Part shown: in pieces, positions 62,667-64,000 of the stretch
Numbering within the stretch: position 1 is the stretch's first letter
How the letters are laid out: each line of letters opens with the position of its first letter
Source of the DNA: Lamprocystis purpurea DSM 4197
GTDB lineage: Bacteria > Pseudomonadota > Gammaproteobacteria > Chromatiales > Chromatiaceae
Assembly (NCBI RefSeq): GCF_000379525.1
Contig: NZ_KB902531.1
Span: forward strand, 41,929-105,928
Direction: 5' to 3'
DNA length: 64,000 nt
Translations under genes and position numbers: made by a program
Notes under the pieces: model-generated
What the model was told of the DNA's origin: nothing
The model's database searches: none
The model's input: only the letters and a program-made list of their open reading frames with translations

Positions 62667-64000
62667 ATGACCGTGCCGACCGCTGCATCCACCGCCAGCC
62701 TGATCGGCGTATTTGGGTATGGCCTCAGCGCGTTGCTCTTCGCACTGCTCGGCACGGTCTTGCTCACTGGTTGGCATGGCCGACTGCAGGGCGGACTCCT
62801 GGTGTTCGCCGTTTTCACCAGTGCTCTGTGGGGCGGGTTCCTCGCCTGGCAGGCGACCTCCTACACCTTGCCGATCGAATGGATCTGGATCTGCGAGGCA
62901 CTCCGCAACCTGGCCTGGGTCCTGTTTCTCATCCGGTTGCTGGAGTTGCAGGCCGCAGGCCATCGTGCGCGCAAGCGGCTGCTGCGCTGGGTACGACTCG
63001 GCGCGCTGGGGGTCACGCTACTGCTGGTGTTGCCGCTGAATGGGTTCGTGGCCTGGGCCCAGCCCTGGGTTCGTGCCGATCTCGGCGCGCTGCGTCTGGT
63101 CTTTGCCTTGTTGACCGCGGTTGCTGGTCTGGTACTCATCGAGCAGGTGTTCCGCAATACGCCCTGGCAGCATCGCTGGGGAGTCAAGTACCTGTGTCTG
63201 GGTGTCGGCGGGCTCTTCGCGTTCGACTTCTTTTTTTTCGCCGATGCCTTGCTGTTTCAACGCCTGGATAAGGACATCTGGCTTGCCCGCGGCGCGGCCA
63301 GCGTCTTGGCCGCACCGCTGATCGGACTTTCGGCGGCGCGTAATCCGCAGTGGTCGTTCGATCTTTTCGTCTCGCGCACGGCCGTCTTTCATTCCACGGC
63401 CTTGTTCGCAGCCGGTGTCTATTTGCTCGTCATGGCCCTCGTCGGCTATTACATCCGCTATTACGGCGGCGAGTGGAGTGCCGCCATTCAGATCGCGTTT
63501 TTCTTTGGTGCGGGAATGGTTCTGATCGCGCTGCTGTTCTCGGGACATCTGCGGTCGCGGCTCAAGGTATTCGTCAGCAAGCATTTCTTCAAGCACCGGT
63601 ATGACTATCGGGAGGAGTGGCTGCACCTGATCGACGTGTTATCGGGCAGGGTGCTCCAGGCAACGCTGCCGGAGCGGGTGGTCTTTGCGCTCGCTGAACT
63701 CGTCGACAGTCCCGGCGGGGTGCTCTGGCTGCGCAATGACGGTGGGCGGTACGAGCACGCGCGGGCCTGGAACCTGGCGGAAGCGACGGTGGACAAAGCC
63801 ACCGATATGACGCAACTGGCAGGGTTTCTGGAGCGGCGTCATCCGGTGATCGATCTCGCGGAGTTGCGCCGTGAGCCCGACGCCTACGACGGACTCGAGG
63901 TGCCGGCCGGGCTGCTTGCGGACGAACGGTTGTGGTTGATCGTGCCGCTGCGGCACGACGACGCACTGCTGGGCTTCGTCATTCTGGTGGGTCCGCGCGC
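62667..64000 (+). CDS. prsK: PrsK-like PEP-CTERM system histidine kinase, partial
   Basis: The first 444 codons of a membrane sensor kinase, cut off by the right edge. About eight N-terminal helices (LFALLGTVLLTGW onward) and a FVSKHFFKHRYDYREEWLHLI segment followed by a GAF-like domain match the PEP-CTERM/XrtA system kinase PrsK. The histidine kinase core should lie beyond the window. ATG at 62667 is 5 bp after the epsB stop, so the two form an operon. Confidence 0.85.
   Translation, partial: MTVPTAASTASLIGVFGYGLSALLFALLGTVLLTGWHGRLQGGLLVFAVFTSALWGGFLAWQATSYTLPIEWIWICEALRNLAWVLFLIRLLELQAAGHRARKRLLRWVRLGALGVTLLLVLPLNGFVAWAQPWVRADLGALRLVFALLTAVAGLVLIEQVFRNTPWQHRWGVKYLCLGVGGLFAFDFFFFADALLFQRLDKDIWLARGAASVLAAPLIGLSAARNPQWSFDLFVSRTAVFHSTALFAAGVYLLVMALVGYYIRYYGGEWSAAIQIAFFFGAGMVLIALLFSGHLRSRLKVFVSKHFFKHRYDYREEWLHLIDVLSGRVLQATLPERVVFALAELVDSPGGVLWLRNDGGRYEHARAWNLAEATVDKATDMTQLAGFLERRHPVIDLAELRREPDAYDGLEVPAGLLADERLWLIVPLRHDDALLGFVILVGPR

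Overview
The window is high-GC (GC-rich codon third positions almost everywhere), gene-dense gammaproteobacterial DNA. The lptM-lysA-dapF-DUF484-xerC block, rdgC, typA, the MoxR/Bat operon and the XrtA-type (PEP-CTERM-associated) exopolysaccharide genes together suggest a member of the Chromatiales, probably a purple sulfur bacterium (Chromatiaceae). That placement is an inference from gene content; there is no rRNA or tRNA in the window.

Layout. 0.25-6 kb: a minus-strand series (hemerythrin-like protein, unknown protein, ferrochelatase, NAD(P)-binding oxidoreductase) and a two-RCK potassium channel with a small membrane partner. 6.3-7.8 kb: a Tat-exported class V aminotransferase. 7.8-16.4 kb: a complete MoxR-DUF58-DUF4381-BatA-BatB-BatC-BatD set on the minus strand. 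17.4-19.3 kb: typA/bipA. 19.4-25.5 kb: a minus-strand Hsp70-type set (TPR protein, J-like protein without HPD, GrpE-like protein with a repeat extension, DnaK paralogue, zinc ribbon). 25.6-28.8 kb: a short TolC-like/adaptor pair and a double META-domain protein. 28.8-34.4 kb: an accessory cluster with an unknown gene, an MmeI-like single-chain restriction-modification enzyme into which a complete small DUF1640 gene has been inserted, and a HIRAN-domain protein. 34.6-39.5 kb: the housekeeping lptM-lysA-methyltransferase-dapF-DUF484-xerC block, bracketed by two inverted copies of a 124-bp palindromic element. 39.8-45.2 kb: a binding-protein/LysM fusion and a zinc-ribbon/FGE-sulfatase membrane protein, divergent from a large tubulin-like (Tubulin_2) protein. 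45.1-47.9 kb: a decayed gene, a TOPRIM-like/AAA ATPase pair, and a 56-codon stub of a type I methylase (hsdM). 48.1-51.6 kb: PAP2 phosphatase, GT39-type transferase and GT2 transferase. 51.7-58.6 kb: a five-gene minus-strand operon (membrane protein, GTPase, very large GAP1-like protein, membrane protein, vWA-like protein). 58.7-59.6 kb: rdgC. 59.6-64 kb: nucleotide-sugar epimerase, small unknown protein, XrtA-type sugar transferase and the start of the PrsK histidine kinase, which runs off the right edge.

The most unusual objects are (1) the 282-bp insertion carrying a DUF1640 gene with its own ribosome binding site, which keeps the host restriction-modification reading frame open so that one gene lies inside another in a different frame; (2) the GTPase/GAP1-like/vWA operon; (3) the divergent Hsp70 set; (4) the tubulin-like locus; and (5) the AAA-TOPRIM pair whose start overlaps the stop of a truncated hsdM. 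Short palindromic repeats of several families lie in most intergenic gaps. No CRISPR array, rRNA, tRNA, transposase gene or convincing rho-independent terminator was seen.
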